Notes under the pieces: model-generated
What the model was told of the DNA's origin: nothing
Databases searched by the model: none
Seen by the model: only the letters and a program-made list of their open reading frames with translations
Made by a program: the position numbers and the translations under genes
In this document: positions 34,684-46,345 of the stretch, piece by piece
Numbering within the stretch: the first letter of the stretch is position 1
Layout: each line of letters begins with the position of its first letter
NCBI GenBank assembly: GCA_016790045.1
Contig: JAEUPW010000005.1
Location: 1 to 53,210 of the forward strand
Reading direction: 5' to 3'
Source: Candidatus Competibacteraceae bacterium
GTDB taxonomy: Bacteria > Pseudomonadota > Gammaproteobacteria > Competibacterales > Competibacteraceae
Length of the DNA: 53,210 bases

Positions 34684-35991
34684 TTGGAAAATCTCGGAGT
34701 GGTAATCGCGGCGCTGCTGCTGGTGGCGCTAAACGGCTTTTTCGTGGCCGCGGAATTCGGTCTGGTCAAATTGCGGCAGACCCGCCTGAGCGCGCTGGCC
34801 AAGCACTACGGTTGGCGCGGCCGGATCTTGACGGCGGTGCACGGCCGGCTCGATGCGTATCTATCCGCGTGCCAGTTGGGCATCACTCTGGCTTCGCTGG
34901 CCTTGGGCTGGATCGGCGAACCGGCCTTCGCCCGGCTGCTGGAGCCGGTTTTCGACCGGCTGAACGTGTCCTCGCCGGAGCTGATGCACGCCGTTTCCAT
35001 CGTTTTCGCTTTTTCGCTGATCACCTTCCTGCATATCGTGGTGGGCGAGCAAGCGCCCAAGTCGATGGCGATCCGCCGGCCGGAACAAGTTTCGCTCTGG
35101 ATCGCCATTCCGCTTTATCTGTTCTATTGGGCGATGTATCCGGCGATCTGGATCTTGAACGCCAGCGCCACCGGCGTGCTGCGGCTGGTCGGGCTGGATG
35201 GCGCTCAAGGACACGAGACGCACTATTCGGCGGACGAGCTCAAGCTGATCTTGCGCGGCAACCAACCCGCGGTGCGCATGAGCCGCGACGAGTTGCGGGT
35301 GGTGGCGCACACCCTGGATTTCAGCGATCTGGAGGTGTCCGAGCTGATGCGGCCCATCGGCGAGGTGGTGGGTTTGCATCAAAACCGCACGCTCGCCCAA
35401 AATCTCGACACCATCTATCACAGCCGTTACAGCCGTTATCCTTACTTCGCCAAGGACGGGGAAACGGTGCTCGGCATCATTCACTTGAAGGATTTGTTTC
35501 TCGCCGAACAACACGGCAAGCCGGTCGAGGATTTGAGCGATTATCTGCGCCCGGCGCACTACGTCGCCCCCACCATGCCGGCGTTCGATCTGTTCCGGCG
35601 GTTTCGCAAGGGCGCGCCCCATTTCGCCATCGTCGGCCACAAGGGCAGCAAGGCCGATGGCTTTATCACGCTCGACGACATGCTGGGCGCGCTGGTCGGC
35701 GGCATCCGCGACGAATTCCGCCAAAGCCAAAACGACTGGACCCGGCTGGACGATGAGACCCTGATCGGCAAGGGCAGCTTGCCGATTTTTTCCCTGGAAC
35801 GGGAATTGGGCATCGAAATCGAAAACGAAAGCGTCGATTCCATCGGCGGCCTGGTGATGTGGAAGCTCGGCGACGTGCCGCACGAAGGCCAGAAAATCGA
35901 GTTCGATCAATTCGACGTGGTGGTCAAAAAAATGAACGGTCCCCGGATCATGCTGGTTCGGGTTTATCCGAAGGTCTCGGAAGTGGGATGA
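34684..35991 (+). CDS. CNNM/CorC (HlyC) family membrane protein
   Basis: This 435-residue inner-membrane protein has an N-terminal DUF21/CNNM domain (about 1-190, with four hydrophobic segments and [34 protein letters not shown]), two CBS-like repeats (about 205-330, with [11 protein letters not shown] and GIIHLKDLF), and a CorC_HlyC C-terminal domain (about 345-430, ending [15 protein letters not shown]). Relatives are implicated in Mg/Co efflux or tolerance. The start is TTG 34684, with GGAAG upstream; no better start lies nearby. The last 44 bases overlap the 3' end of the convergent 5-oxoprolinase gene. The substrate is not proved. Confidence 0.92.
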   Translation: MENLGVVIAALLLVALNGFFVAAEFGLVKLRQTRLSALAKHYGWRGRILTAVHGRLDAYLSACQLGITLASLALGWIGEPAFARLLEPVFDRLNVSSPELMHAVSIVFAFSLITFLHIVVGEQAPKSMAIRRPEQVSLWIAIPLYLFYWAMYPAIWILNASATGVLRLVGLDGAQGHETHYSADELKLILRGNQPAVRMSRDELRVVAHTLDFSDLEVSELMRPIGEVVGLHQNRTLAQNLDTIYHSRYSRYPYFAKDGETVLGIIHLKDLFLAEQHGKPVEDLSDYLRPAHYVAPTMPAFDLFRRFRKGAPHFAIVGHKGSKADGFITLDDMLGALVGGIRDEFRQSQNDWTRLDDETLIGKGSLPIFSLERELGIEIENESVDSIGGLVMWKLGDVPHEGQKIEFDQFDVVVKKMNGPRIMLVRVYPKVSEVG

Positions 35992-38900
35992 CGGCGCTCG
36001 GATCGGGAGCGCCGTAACCGCCGCCGCCCGGCGTTTCGATCACCAAACAATCTCCGGCCCGCACAATCGCTTGAGCGGTTCCGGACAATCGCTCGACGGA
36101 GCCGTCGGCCCGTTCGACGCGATTGCTTCCCGCTTGACCCGATTCCCCGCCCGCGAGGCCATGAGGCGGGACGCGGCGGCGACCGGAAAGGATCGCGGCG
36201 GTCATCGGCGCCAGAAAACGGATGCGGCGGATTGCGCCATCGCCGCCCCGCCAGCGTCCCGCGCCACCGCTGCGCTCGCGGATGCGAAATTCCTCCACCC
36301 GCACCGGAAACCGCCATTCCAGCACTTCCGGATCGGTCAACCGGGAATTGGTCATGTGCGTTTGCACGGCCGATGCGCCGTCAAAACCCAATCCCGCGCC
36401 CGCGCCGCCGCAGATCGTTTCGTAGTACTGATGGCGCGCGTCGCCGAAAGTGAAGTTGTTCATCGTGCCTTGGGCCGCCGCCATGAGGCCGAGCGCCCCG
36501 TAAAGGGCATCGACGATGCACTGCGAAGTTTCGACGTTGCCCGCCACGACGGCGGCGGGCGGTCGGGGATCGAGCAGGGAACCTGCCGGGATGACGATTT
36601 CCAGCGGTCGCAAGCAGCCGGCGTTGAGCGGGATGTCGTCGTCCACCAGCGTGCGGAACACGTAGAGCACCGCCGCGAGGCAAACCGCGCGCGGCGCGTT
36701 GAAGTTGCTGGCGTGCTGCGGCGAGGTGCCGGTAAAGTCGATCCTGGCCGCGCGGCGCTCCCGATCCAGCGCGATCGACACGCGAATCGCCGCGCCGTTG
36801 TCCAGCTCGCAGGCGAACGCGCCGCCGTTCGCGCGGGCCAACGCGCGGCGCACCTGCTCGGCGGCGTGGTCTTGGACGTGATTCATGTAAGCGTGGACGA
36901 CTTCGAGCCCGAAATGCGCCGCCATCCGCCGCAGTTCCCGCGCGCCTTTTTCGTTGGCGGCGATTTGAGCGTGCAGGTCGGCCACATTTTGGGAAGGATT
37001 GCGAGCCGGCCAGGGGCTGGCGTCGAGTCGCTCCAGCAATTCCCGCTCGCGAAACCGGCCGTCGCCGACCAGCCGAAAATTGTCCAGCAGCACCCCTTCC
37101 TGCGCGATGGTGGCGCTCTCGGGCGGCATCGAGCCGGGCGTGATGCCGCCGATGTCGGCGTGATGGCCGCGCGAAGCGACATAGAACAGGACGCGGTCTC
37201 CGGCATCGTCGAACACCGGTGTGATGACCGTGATATCCGGCAGATGGGTGCCGCCGTTGTAAGGCGCGTTGCTGGCGTACACATCGCCCGGTTGAAACCG
37301 GCCGCCCTTCGCTCGCACCAGCGCGCGCACCGCTTCGCCCATCGAGCCCAGATGCACCGGGATATGCGGCGCGTTGGCGACCAGCCGAGCGTCCGGGTCG
37401 AACAGCGCGCAGGAAAAATCGAGCCGTTCCTTGATGTTGACCGAATGCGCCGTATTGGCCAGCGTCACGCCCATCTGTTCGGCGACCGCCATGAACAGGT
37501 TGTTGAACAGCTCCAGCCGGATCGGATCGACTTCCGCGCCCAGCGCGAGCGGCCGGGGTTGCGGTCGATGTCGGGCCAACACCAGATCGCCGCGATCCGT
37601 GACGTCCGCCCGCCAGCCCGGCGCGATGAGCGTGGTCGCGCCCGCTTCGATGATGATCGCCGGCCCGGCAAACCGATCGCCCGGTCGGAGATCGTCGCGC
37701 CGATAGAGCGGGGCATCGGTTTCATCGCCCGCGAAGTGCAAGCGGATCGTGGCGGCGGCGTGGAGCCGCGCTTTGCGCGCCGCCGGCGGCAAAACCGTCT
37801 CGTCCGGGTTGGCGTTCGAGCCGATGACTTCGACGGTCGCCGCTTCCACGATCAGCGGCTTGGCCGGCAGCACGAAGCCGTAGCGCTGGCGGTGCAGAGT
37901 CTCGAAGCGGGTTTGCAATCCCGCGAATTCGGCGGCGTCGACGTTCAGGGCGGTATCGCTGCCGGCGTAGCGCAAGCGGACGGCGCGCTGCGTTCGGATG
38001 TCGGCGGCATCCAGGTCCGGCTCCCGCGCCGCCATCTGGGCGCGCCCGCTCTGTTCCAGCGCGATAAAAAGCCGCTCCAAGGCCGGCAAAAAATCGGCGG
38101 CGAGCGGTTGTTCGACCGCCTGTTCCTTCAACAAGCGCGCATCGGCCAAGCCCATGCCGTAAGCCGACAACACGCCGGCGAGGGGATGAATGAAAATCGT
38201 CGGCATTCCCAGAGCGTCGGCCACCGCGCAAGCGTGTTGGCCGCCCGCGCCGCCGAAGCAACACAGCGCGTATTCGCCCGGATCGTGGCCGCGCTGAGTC
38301 GAAATCTGCTTGATGGCATTCGCCATGTTCTCGACCGCGATCGCCAGAAAACCTTCGGCCAATTCGGTCAGCGCGTAGGCTTTACCGGTGGCGGCGCGCA
38401 CTTCGGCGGCGAGCGCTTCGAATCGTCGGATCACAATTTCCCGATCCAAGGGCCGGTCCTGCCGAGGCCCGAACAATTGCGGAAAGAAAGCCGGTTGAAT
38501 CCTGCCCAGCAAGAGATTGCAGTCGGTGACGGTGAGCGGCCCGCCGCGCCGGTAGCAAGCGGGTCCGGGATCGGCTCCGGCCGATTCGGGACCGACCCGC
38601 AGCCGGCCGCCGTCGAAGCGGCAGATCGAACCCCCGCCCGCCGCGACGGTGTGAATGTGCAGCATCGGCGCGCGCAGCCGCACCCCGGCGACCTGCGTTT
38701 CAAACGCGCGCTCGTACTCGCCGGCGTAGTGGGCGACATCGGTGGAGGTGCCGCCCATGTCGAAGGTGATGAGCCGCTCGAAACCGGCGCGGGCGGCGGT
38801 GCGGGCCGCGCCGACGATGCCGCCGGCCGGGCCGGACAGGATGCTGTCCTTGCCTTGGAAGTGGCGGGCGTCCGCAAGCCCCCCGCTAGATTGCATGAAC

Positions 38901-39628
38901 GACAAGCGGACAGCGCCCAATTCGCCGGCGATTTGTTCGACGTAACGGCGCAGGATCGGCGAGAGATAAGCGTCCACCACCGTGGTATCGCCGCGCCCGA
39001 CCAGCTTCATCAATGGGCTGACCTCGTGGGAGGCCGAAATCTGGGTGAAACCGATTTCGCGGGCCAGCGCGGCTGCCTGGCGTTCGTGTTCCGGGTAGCG
39101 ATAGCCGTGTATCAAGACGATGGCGACGGCGCGAATGCCTGCCCGGTAAGCGTCCTCTAGAGGAACGCGGGCGCTGTCGGCGTCAAAAGAAACCACAGTT
39201 TCGCCTTGGGCGGAGACGCGCTCGCGCACTTCCGCTACCCGCTCGTAGAGCAGTTCCGGCAACACGATCTGGCGGGCGAACAGTTTGGGCCGGTTTTGAT
39301 AGCCGATCCGCAGCGCGTCGCGGAAACCTTGGGTGATCAACAACAAGGTACGGTCGCCTTTGCGTTCCAGAAGAGCGTTGGTGGCGACCGTGGTGCCCAT
39401 CTTGACCGCCGCGATGCGCTCGGCCGGGATCGGTTGACCGGCGGGGATTTCCAGCAGATCGCGGATGCCGTGCAGCGCGGCGTCGGCGTAGTGTTCCGGG
39501 TTGTCCGACAGCCATTTGCGCGTCAGCAAGCGGCCGTCCGGAGCGCGCGCGACGATGTCGGTGAACGTGCCGCCCCGGTCGATCCAGAAATGCCAGCGGT
39601 TTGCGGTAGGATTGGGTAGTTCGCTCAC
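35948..39628 (-). CDS. ATP-dependent 5-oxoprolinase (fused hydantoinase A/B)
   Basis: This 1226-residue protein carries HyuA-type (about 1-690) and HyuB-type (about 700-1210) halves in one chain, like eukaryotic OPLAH. The enzyme opens 5-oxoproline to glutamate with ATP. HyuA features include [49 protein letters not shown] and [13 protein letters not shown]. HyuB features include [59 protein letters not shown] and the closing [13 protein letters not shown]. It is cytoplasmic. Its 3' end overlaps the convergent CNNM gene by 44 bases. Fused and split forms both occur in bacteria; no other glutathione gene is adjacent. Confidence 0.95.
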   Translation of the reverse strand: MSELPNPTANRWHFWIDRGGTFTDIVARAPDGRLLTRKWLSDNPEHYADAALHGIRDLLEIPAGQPIPAERIAAVKMGTTVATNALLERKGDRTLLLITQGFRDALRIGYQNRPKLFARQIVLPELLYERVAEVRERVSAQGETVVSFDADSARVPLEDAYRAGIRAVAIVLIHGYRYPEHERQAAALAREIGFTQISASHEVSPLMKLVGRGDTTVVDAYLSPILRRYVEQIAGELGAVRLSFMQSSGGLADARHFQGKDSILSGPAGGIVGAARTAARAGFERLITFDMGGTSTDVAHYAGEYERAFETQVAGVRLRAPMLHIHTVAAGGGSICRFDGGRLRVGPESAGADPGPACYRRGGPLTVTDCNLLLGRIQPAFFPQLFGPRQDRPLDREIVIRRFEALAAEVRAATGKAYALTELAEGFLAIAVENMANAIKQISTQRGHDPGEYALCCFGGAGGQHACAVADALGMPTIFIHPLAGVLSAYGMGLADARLLKEQAVEQPLAADFLPALERLFIALEQSGRAQMAAREPDLDAADIRTQRAVRLRYAGSDTALNVDAAEFAGLQTRFETLHRQRYGFVLPAKPLIVEAATVEVIGSNANPDETVLPPAARKARLHAAATIRLHFAGDETDAPLYRRDDLRPGDRFAGPAIIIEAGATTLIAPGWRADVTDRGDLVLARHRPQPRPLALGAEVDPIRLELFNNLFMAVAEQMGVTLANTAHSVNIKERLDFSCALFDPDARLVANAPHIPVHLGSMGEAVRALVRAKGGRFQPGDVYASNAPYNGGTHLPDITVITPVFDDAGDRVLFYVASRGHHADIGGITPGSMPPESATIAQEGVLLDNFRLVGDGRFRERELLERLDASPWPARNPSQNVADLHAQIAANEKGARELRRMAAHFGLEVVHAYMNHVQDHAAEQVRRALARANGGAFACELDNGAAIRVSIALDRERRAARIDFTGTSPQHASNFNAPRAVCLAAVLYVFRTLVDDDIPLNAGCLRPLEIVIPAGSLLDPRPPAAVVAGNVETSQCIVDALYGALGLMAAAQGTMNNFTFGDARHQYYETICGGAGAGLGFDGASAVQTHMTNSRLTDPEVLEWRFPVRVEEFRIRERSGGAGRWRGGDGAIRRIRFLAPMTAAILSGRRRVPPHGLAGGESGQAGSNRVERADGSVERLSGTAQAIVRAGDCLVIETPGGGGYGAPDPSAVIPLPRPSDKPEPA

Positions 39629-39853
39629 GGGGATATTTCAGTTCGCGATGGATCGGTTTTTCGACGGTCAGAAATGAACCTTAGTTGGCTCATTCTGATT
39701 GCTCGCTTCGCAAAACTTGATGGGAAGCTCGATCAATAGTCATAAATTTCAATCGTTTGGCTTAATCCCGAAGGCTTTGGCAACATGGCATGCGATTTGT
39801 AATGCTTCGAAGTGCACCGTTCTAGTAGGTCAAGTTAAGCGAGGAGAACGACC

Positions 39854-40642
39854 ATGATGGCCATGCGGCAAAATGAGACGAATCTCGATGAAACTCAAGA
39901 AATGATCGAGCGTAGAGTGCTTGGCGGCCATCTGCTGGTTCGAGGCGAAAACGAAAATCAGGAACGGGTCTCGTCTTTCAAGAAGAGGTGCGATCAAGTT
40001 TTAACTTCGGTGAAATGGGTTAAGGAAGTGACGAGCGCGCTGAGTTCGATAAAAGCCATCATCGCTTCCGCCTTTGGGATGGGGCTTTTCGTTTTCTCCA
40101 CCACTTCACAAGTCAATTTGCTATCCGAGCTTTTTCCTCAGATCAGCGGGGGTAAACAGTTTTCGTGGTCGGATCCGGATGGCACCATTAAAGCGGGGTT
40201 CGATAGCGGTTGCGCGCGGCCGACCTGGCGAAATGCGTTTGGTTTTTTGGGTGTTCCATCAGGGTTTCGCTTGCAATATGGGCTGGTGCCCAATTGGCGT
40301 GGCGGAGGATGGGGCGTGCATTGGGCCGGCACGACAACGCAGCATTTCGATGCGTCAGGGTTTAATGCCTTAAGGGTTTGGGTGCGCGGTGCCAACGGAG
40401 ACGAAGCTTTTGAAATCGGGCTGAAAGATACGAAAGGTAAAGAAGTTAAGATTGAATCCAAGGATCGGGTAGCCGCCGACGCCCTCAAAGGCGGCGTTGA
40501 AATGACGATTCCTTTAAGTGAATTTCAAGGTTTGAATCTGAATTCGCTGAATAATATCAGTATCAGCTTTAACGAATCGCACGGTTCGGGAAGCCTTTGC
40601 TTTAATAATTTAAGTTTTGAAAAGCCGAGCCTTCGCATCTGA
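39854..40642 (+). CDS. Unknown membrane-anchored protein with CBM/CIA30-like C-terminus
   Basis: I do not recognise the full protein. It has 262 residues: a polar N-terminus (about 1-60), one hydrophobic segment (about 67-85, IIASAFGMGLFVFSTT), and a C-terminal region (about 100-262) rich in Gly, Trp and Phe. The latter (RVWVRGANGDEAFEIGLKD, GVEMTIPLSEFQGL, INSFNESHGSGSLCF-like end) resembles the galactose-binding/CIA30-type beta-sandwich that binds sugars or proteins. GAGGAG about 7 bases upstream supports the first ATG. Base composition is much AT-richer than the core genes. It is convergent with a paralogous pair of secreted proteins, forming an accessory patch. Confidence 0.65.
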   Translation: MMAMRQNETNLDETQEMIERRVLGGHLLVRGENENQERVSSFKKRCDQVLTSVKWVKEVTSALSSIKAIIASAFGMGLFVFSTTSQVNLLSELFPQISGGKQFSWSDPDGTIKAGFDSGCARPTWRNAFGFLGVPSGFRLQYGLVPNWRGGGWGVHWAGTTTQHFDASGFNALRVWVRGANGDEAFEIGLKDTKGKEVKIESKDRVAADALKGGVEMTIPLSEFQGLNLNSLNNISISFNESHGSGSLCFNNLSFEKPSLRI

Positions 40643-40694
40643 TATCTAATTTATATAAATATATCAATAATTTATTTTTATTATAGGCTCTAAA

Positions 40695-41234
40695 TTAGTT
40701 AGGCTTCTCGATTTTGGTGAGCACAAAATCATCCCTAGGATACAAATAGTTAGATCCGCCATTATGATACGACCAGATAGTAAGCGTGTTTGACTCTGGC
40801 CTTATGGCAATTAATCCACTGTAGCTCCAAGCGGAGGAAGATGTTCCATTAACCACTATACCGTAAACAAAACCTTCAGGAAGCTTTGGCGCGATTTCAA
40901 GTTTGCCAATTTGAGGATGTCCGATAGCCGGGCCTGTCATCCAAGAAAGTCTAAATTCGTTGTCTGATCTTTGTAAGCTCCAAACTTCCCGGTTTGTATC
41001 AACAATTCCATTTTGGGAAAGCAGATAGCGCTTATCGTTTTTGTCTTTGTATTCTCCTGGAACAAAAATTGATTCATGGTTCAATAATGGAGCAAGTTTA
41101 GGTCGCTTGGCTTCTAGGCAATCGAGTATGGAATTTAAATTCTCATAATTATCGCCCGCTTTCAACCGGCCACAATCTGCGATGACGCTGGGGGGGAACA
41201 CAAAAATAATCGAGAGAAATAGGAGATTTCTCAT
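40695..41234 (-). CDS. Unknown exported protein, paralogue A
   Basis: I do not recognise a family. The 179-residue product starts with a signal peptide (about 1-19, cut before DCGRLKAGD). The mature part begins CGRLKAGDNYENLNSILDCLE and includes FVPGEYKDKNDKRYLL, GPAIGHPQIGKLEIA and a C-terminal VLTKIEKP. Two Cys (C21 and C39) may form a disulfide. AGGAG 5 bases before the ATG fits a strong start. The neighbouring gene 41358-41909 is a clear paralogue in the same orientation, 123 bases away. Composition is AT-rich. Periplasmic or secreted location is the only functional inference I can support. Confidence 0.7.
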   Translation of the reverse strand: MRNLLFLSIIFVFPPSVIADCGRLKAGDNYENLNSILDCLEAKRPKLAPLLNHESIFVPGEYKDKNDKRYLLSQNGIVDTNREVWSLQRSDNEFRLSWMTGPAIGHPQIGKLEIAPKLPEGFVYGIVVNGTSSSAWSYSGLIAIRPESNTLTIWSYHNGGSNYLYPRDDFVLTKIEKPN

Positions 41235-41357
41235 TTTTTCTCCTAAAGCTTTTGGCTCGATTTGTCAATCGAGATCTGAGGATCTTGCAATTCGAGAAGA
41301 ACGTGTAAGCCAGTGGCACACCAGCTTTAAGCGGAGGGCGCTAGTGGTTGCCAACTC

Positions 41358-41909
41358 TTAATTGGCCGGCTCTTTTGTCTTAGTTAAGACGAGGCTATTG
41401 ACCGAATATTCAAGGTTGACAAGTGGGTGCTTATCTTCATGGTAGGCCCAGATGGTGACTGAGTCACCCGCTTGCGTGACGGCAATTAATCCCCCCTGCT
41501 TCCAATCAGAATGGCTTTCGTTGCCCATCACTCCATAAGAAAGGCCTTTGGGCAATTTTGATGCGATGCCAAGAGCGCCAATTTGCGGATGCCCGCTAGC
41601 GGGTCCGGTGGTCCAGGAGGCATCGAAAGCTGGAGCTCCACGTTCAGCGCGTATGCTCCAAGTGGTGCGATCATCACCGATAGTTCCCCCGCCAGAAACC
41701 AAATATTTATATCCTTTGCTATCAGCATATACGCCCGGTACGAAAGTGATTCCATTGTTCAATAAAGACGATTTGGGCGATTTAGTGTCGAGACAGTCGA
41801 GGATAGCGTTCAGATTTTCATAGTTATCGTCCGCCTTCAGCCGGCCACAGTTTGCCGCTAGACTGGAAGAAAATGAAGCAAAAATAATCAAAAACAATAA
41901 TCTATGCAT
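41358..41909 (-). CDS. Unknown exported protein, paralogue B
   Basis: This 183-residue protein is homologous to paralogue A: signal peptide (about 1-18), mature start NCGRLKADDNYENLNAILDC, then FVPGVYADSKGYKYLV, GPASGHPQIGALGIA, KLPKGLSYGV and a closing VLTKTKEP. The two Cys are conserved. Start ATG 41909 has AGGAG 9 bases upstream, and its first base is the last base of the upstream stop codon (TAATG), so translation is coupled to the tandem-repeat protein before it. The duplicated mature domain points to a family specific to this patch; I know of no function. Confidence 0.7.
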   Translation of the reverse strand: MHRLLFLIIFASFSSSLAANCGRLKADDNYENLNAILDCLDTKSPKSSLLNNGITFVPGVYADSKGYKYLVSGGGTIGDDRTTWSIRAERGAPAFDASWTTGPASGHPQIGALGIASKLPKGLSYGVMGNESHSDWKQGGLIAVTQAGDSVTIWAYHEDKHPLVNLEYSVNSLVLTKTKEPAN

Positions 41910-42319
41910 TATTGTCTCTCCTTGAACAGACACGGTATCGGCGGGTTAGCGCCACCGCACTGATTATCGGTTTCGCCGATGCGGGGAGAAGAAGGGTTGC
42001 GGTGGCTCTCGGCGGAATTTCCGTCACTTTGAGGTTGTTCGGCGGTATTGCGAGCGATTTCAACTGCGGGCAGTCGGGACGCTTTTTCCGGGTGGTTGCC
42101 GGTATTGAAGGTGTTGGCCGTCACCGACGTGTTGGCCGTCACTGAGGTATTAGCCCTCACTGAGGTATTGGCATGGGTGACCGAGATCGTCGACGGCACC
42201 GGATTGGAAGGCGCGGAAGGGTTCAAAAAAGTCTCCACGGCAACCCAGGCTGAAATGATGCCCGTCAACGCGCCGATAACACCGATGATGATGTTAAATT
42301 TAATGAATTTTGGGTCCAT
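41909..42319 (-). CDS. Unknown membrane-anchored protein with NTSVTA-type hexapeptide repeats
   Basis: I do not recognise this 136-residue protein. The N-terminus (about 8-30) is a single hydrophobic helix, giving a type II anchor or uncleaved signal. Residues about 45-72 consist of four tandem hexapeptides (HANTSV, RANTSV, TANTSV, TANTFN), followed by a polar Ser/Asn/Pro-rich tail with two Cys near the end. No Shine-Dalgarno is obvious before ATG 42319. It is translationally coupled to paralogue B by a one-base overlap, so the two probably act together in the envelope (inference). The repeat coding is also evident in the DNA. Confidence 0.6.
   Translation of the reverse strand: MDPKFIKFNIIIGVIGALTGIISAWVAVETFLNPSAPSNPVPSTISVTHANTSVRANTSVTANTSVTANTFNTGNHPEKASRLPAVEIARNTAEQPQSDGNSAESHRNPSSPRIGETDNQCGGANPPIPCLFKERQ
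42100..42180. repeat. Short 18-bp tandem repeat within the NTSV protein gene
   Basis: About four 18-base units (of the form ttggccgtcactgaggta with variants) run through this stretch and encode the hexapeptide repeats. Units are close but not identical, so copy number may vary between strains by slippage. Confidence 0.55.
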
Positions 42320-42346
42320 GATGGTTTGCAGAGCGAGCTTAAAATC

Positions 42347-42361
42347 CGTGACTTGGTCACG
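42347..42361. promoter_or_regulatory. Palindrome CGTGAC-TTG-GTCACG, possible operator
   Basis: Six-base arms flank a 3-base centre, about 28-42 bases upstream of the NTSV gene's start codon at 42319 and inside the 188-base gap to the histidine kinase gene. The position suits an operator. No known regulator is assigned. Confidence 0.35.
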
Positions 42362-42507
42362 TTAAAGTCAAAAATTTTACGGCGTTTAGTTCTGCGCCCT
42401 GCAAGCTATATAGTCGAAACCCTACCGCAAATTCAACCGACCCGACAAATCTGAAATAGAAAGCTTTGCGGAGATTCGAGGGGCGCGCGCTTATTTGAAC
42501 GATTCGG

Positions 42508-45009
<2,502 letters not shown>

Positions 45010-45122
45010 GGCGGTATGGCCCGACAGGCCCTCAGGTCGTGCATGGCGTTATTTTAAGGTTATCGCTCGGGATAAGGCGGACAGACACGCGCCCGATTGA
45101 AGCGGCGCGCGCGCCTTTCTTG

Positions 45123-45128
45123 TATGAT
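45123..45128 (+). promoter_or_regulatory. Candidate -10 box for mraZ
   Basis: TATGAT lies 36 bases before the mraZ ATG. The best -35-like element (TTGAAG) is about 20 bases upstream of it, which is too far for a good sigma-70 promoter. Low-confidence element only. Confidence 0.3.
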
Positions 45129-45164
45129 TTCGGGAACCCATCGCGCAAGTGTACACGGTAAGGG

Positions 45165-45686
45165 ATGGCAAACTTTCTCGGCGAATTCGAATGCAAGCTC
45201 GATTCCAAGCTGCGAATCGCGCTGCCGGCCGCGTTGAGAAAGCAGCTTCCGGTCGAGGCCGAAGGCCGTCTGGTGGTCAATCGGGGCTTCGAGCAGCATC
45301 TGGTGCTGTATCCCTTCACCGAATGGCGGCGGGTCACCGCCGAACTCGACCGCTTGAACCCGTACGTCAAGAAAAACCGCGATTTCGCGCGCTATTTTCA
45401 TCGGGGCGCCACGGAGTTGGAGCTGGACGCCAGCGGTCGGTTGCTGTTGCCGCGCCGCTTGCTGGATTATGCGGGCATCCGCGAGTCGGTCGTTTTGCTG
45501 GCCTACGCGCAGCGCGTCGAGTGCTGGGACCCGACCCTTTACGAGAATTTGCTATCCGACGAACCGGCCGATTTCGCCCGCTTGGCCGAAGAGATCATGG
45601 GCGGCGCGGGCCGCTCGGAGCGAGACGCGGAACGGTTTCCGGATTTTCGGGATCTGCCGCCGCTGCCGTCGGGTTCCCGTCACTGA
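45165..45686 (+). CDS. mraZ: MraZ-family transcriptional regulator, orphan
   Basis: This 173-residue protein has two AbrB-like MraZ repeats (about 3-50 and 78-125): FLGEFECKLDSKLRIALPAALRKQL, then RGATELELDASGRLLLPRRLL. MraZ is normally the first gene of the division/cell-wall (dcw) cluster and a repressor of its own operon through TGGG-type boxes. Here no rsmH or ftsL follows, and the 3' end overlaps the convergent ynjD by 92 bases. No MraZ boxes are seen upstream. The sequence (FxRGFEQHLVLYP, KKNRDFARYFHRGATELELD) recalls Bacteroidota MraZ rather than the gammaproteobacterial form. Its tail after about residue 145 is acidic and novel. Confidence 0.85.
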   Translation: MANFLGEFECKLDSKLRIALPAALRKQLPVEAEGRLVVNRGFEQHLVLYPFTEWRRVTAELDRLNPYVKKNRDFARYFHRGATELELDASGRLLLPRRLLDYAGIRESVVLLAYAQRVECWDPTLYENLLSDEPADFARLAEEIMGGAGRSERDAERFPDFRDLPPLPSGSRH

Positions 45687-46344
45687 GCGCGGGCGGCCGA
45701 TCCAGGACGACCACCGGTCCGCCGGCGTCGTCGGCGTCGGCGGGGTCGTGCGTCACCAGCAAGGTGGGCAGCCGACGCTGGCGGGCGTGCTCGAACACGA
45801 AGGTTCGCATCCGCGCCCGCAGCTCGGTGTCCAGTTTCGAGAAAGGTTCGTCCAGCAACAGCGCCTCCGGTTCCGCCAACAGGGTGCGCATCAGGGCGGC
45901 GCGGGCGCGTTGCCCGGCGGAAAGCGTCGCCGGATCGCGGCCGCCCAACCCTTCCAGGCCGGCGTCCAGCAAGGCGGTTTCGACGCGAAGGCGCCGCGTT
46001 TGCCGCGATTGGCCCGCTTGCAGCCCGAAAGCCAAATTGTCGGCCACGCTCAGGTGCGGAAAAAGCAGGGCGTCTTGAAACAGAATCCCGATCCGTCGCT
46101 GTTCCACGGGCAAATCCACCAGCTCGCGCCCGCTGAGACGCACCGAACCCTGGGCCTCGAACGCGGGCGGCAACGTGCCGCAAAGGTAGTTGAGCAGCGT
46201 GGATTTGCCGCAGCCGCTCGGCCCCATGACCGTGACCACTTCGCCGGGATGGATCGTCAAATTCAGCGGCGCGAACAGCAGGCGATCGAGCAGGCGGATG
46301 CGGATATCCCCAAGTGTCAGGATGCGAGAATCGTGGACGTTCAT
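45595..46344 (-). CDS. ynjD: ABC transporter ATP-binding protein, YnjD-like
   Basis: This 249-residue cytoplasmic ATPase powers the YnjBCD importer. Walker A is GPSGCGKST (41-49), the signature is LSAGQ (LSGGQ variant), Walker B is ALLLDEPF, and the switch His is LVTHD. It starts 2 bases after ynjC's stop codon. Its last 92 bases overlap the opposite-strand mraZ 3' end, where the coding tail is Pro/Ala-rich and may be dispensable. Substrate: E. coli YnjBCD is poorly characterised and usually annotated as a putative iron/thiamine-type importer. Confidence 0.93.
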   Translation of the reverse strand: MNVHDSRILTLGDIRIRLLDRLLFAPLNLTIHPGEVVTVMGPSGCGKSTLLNYLCGTLPPAFEAQGSVRLSGRELVDLPVEQRRIGILFQDALLFPHLSVADNLAFGLQAGQSRQTRRLRVETALLDAGLEGLGGRDPATLSAGQRARAALMRTLLAEPEALLLDEPFSKLDTELRARMRTFVFEHARQRRLPTLLVTHDPADADDAGGPVVVLDRPPALSDGNPTAAAADPENPETVPRLAPSGPRRP

Positions 46345-46345
46345 A

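Noticed and set aside
36071..39160. Very long plus-strand open frame (about 1029 codons)
   Set aside because: It is the antisense shadow of the 5-oxoprolinase gene. The amino-acid content is His/Arg/Gly-rich and has no domain, while the minus strand encodes a complete, motif-rich enzyme.
45010..45164. MraZ-binding TGGG repeat boxes upstream of mraZ
   Set aside because: No set of regularly spaced TGGG(A/T)G repeats is visible, so autoregulation of the usual type is not supported.
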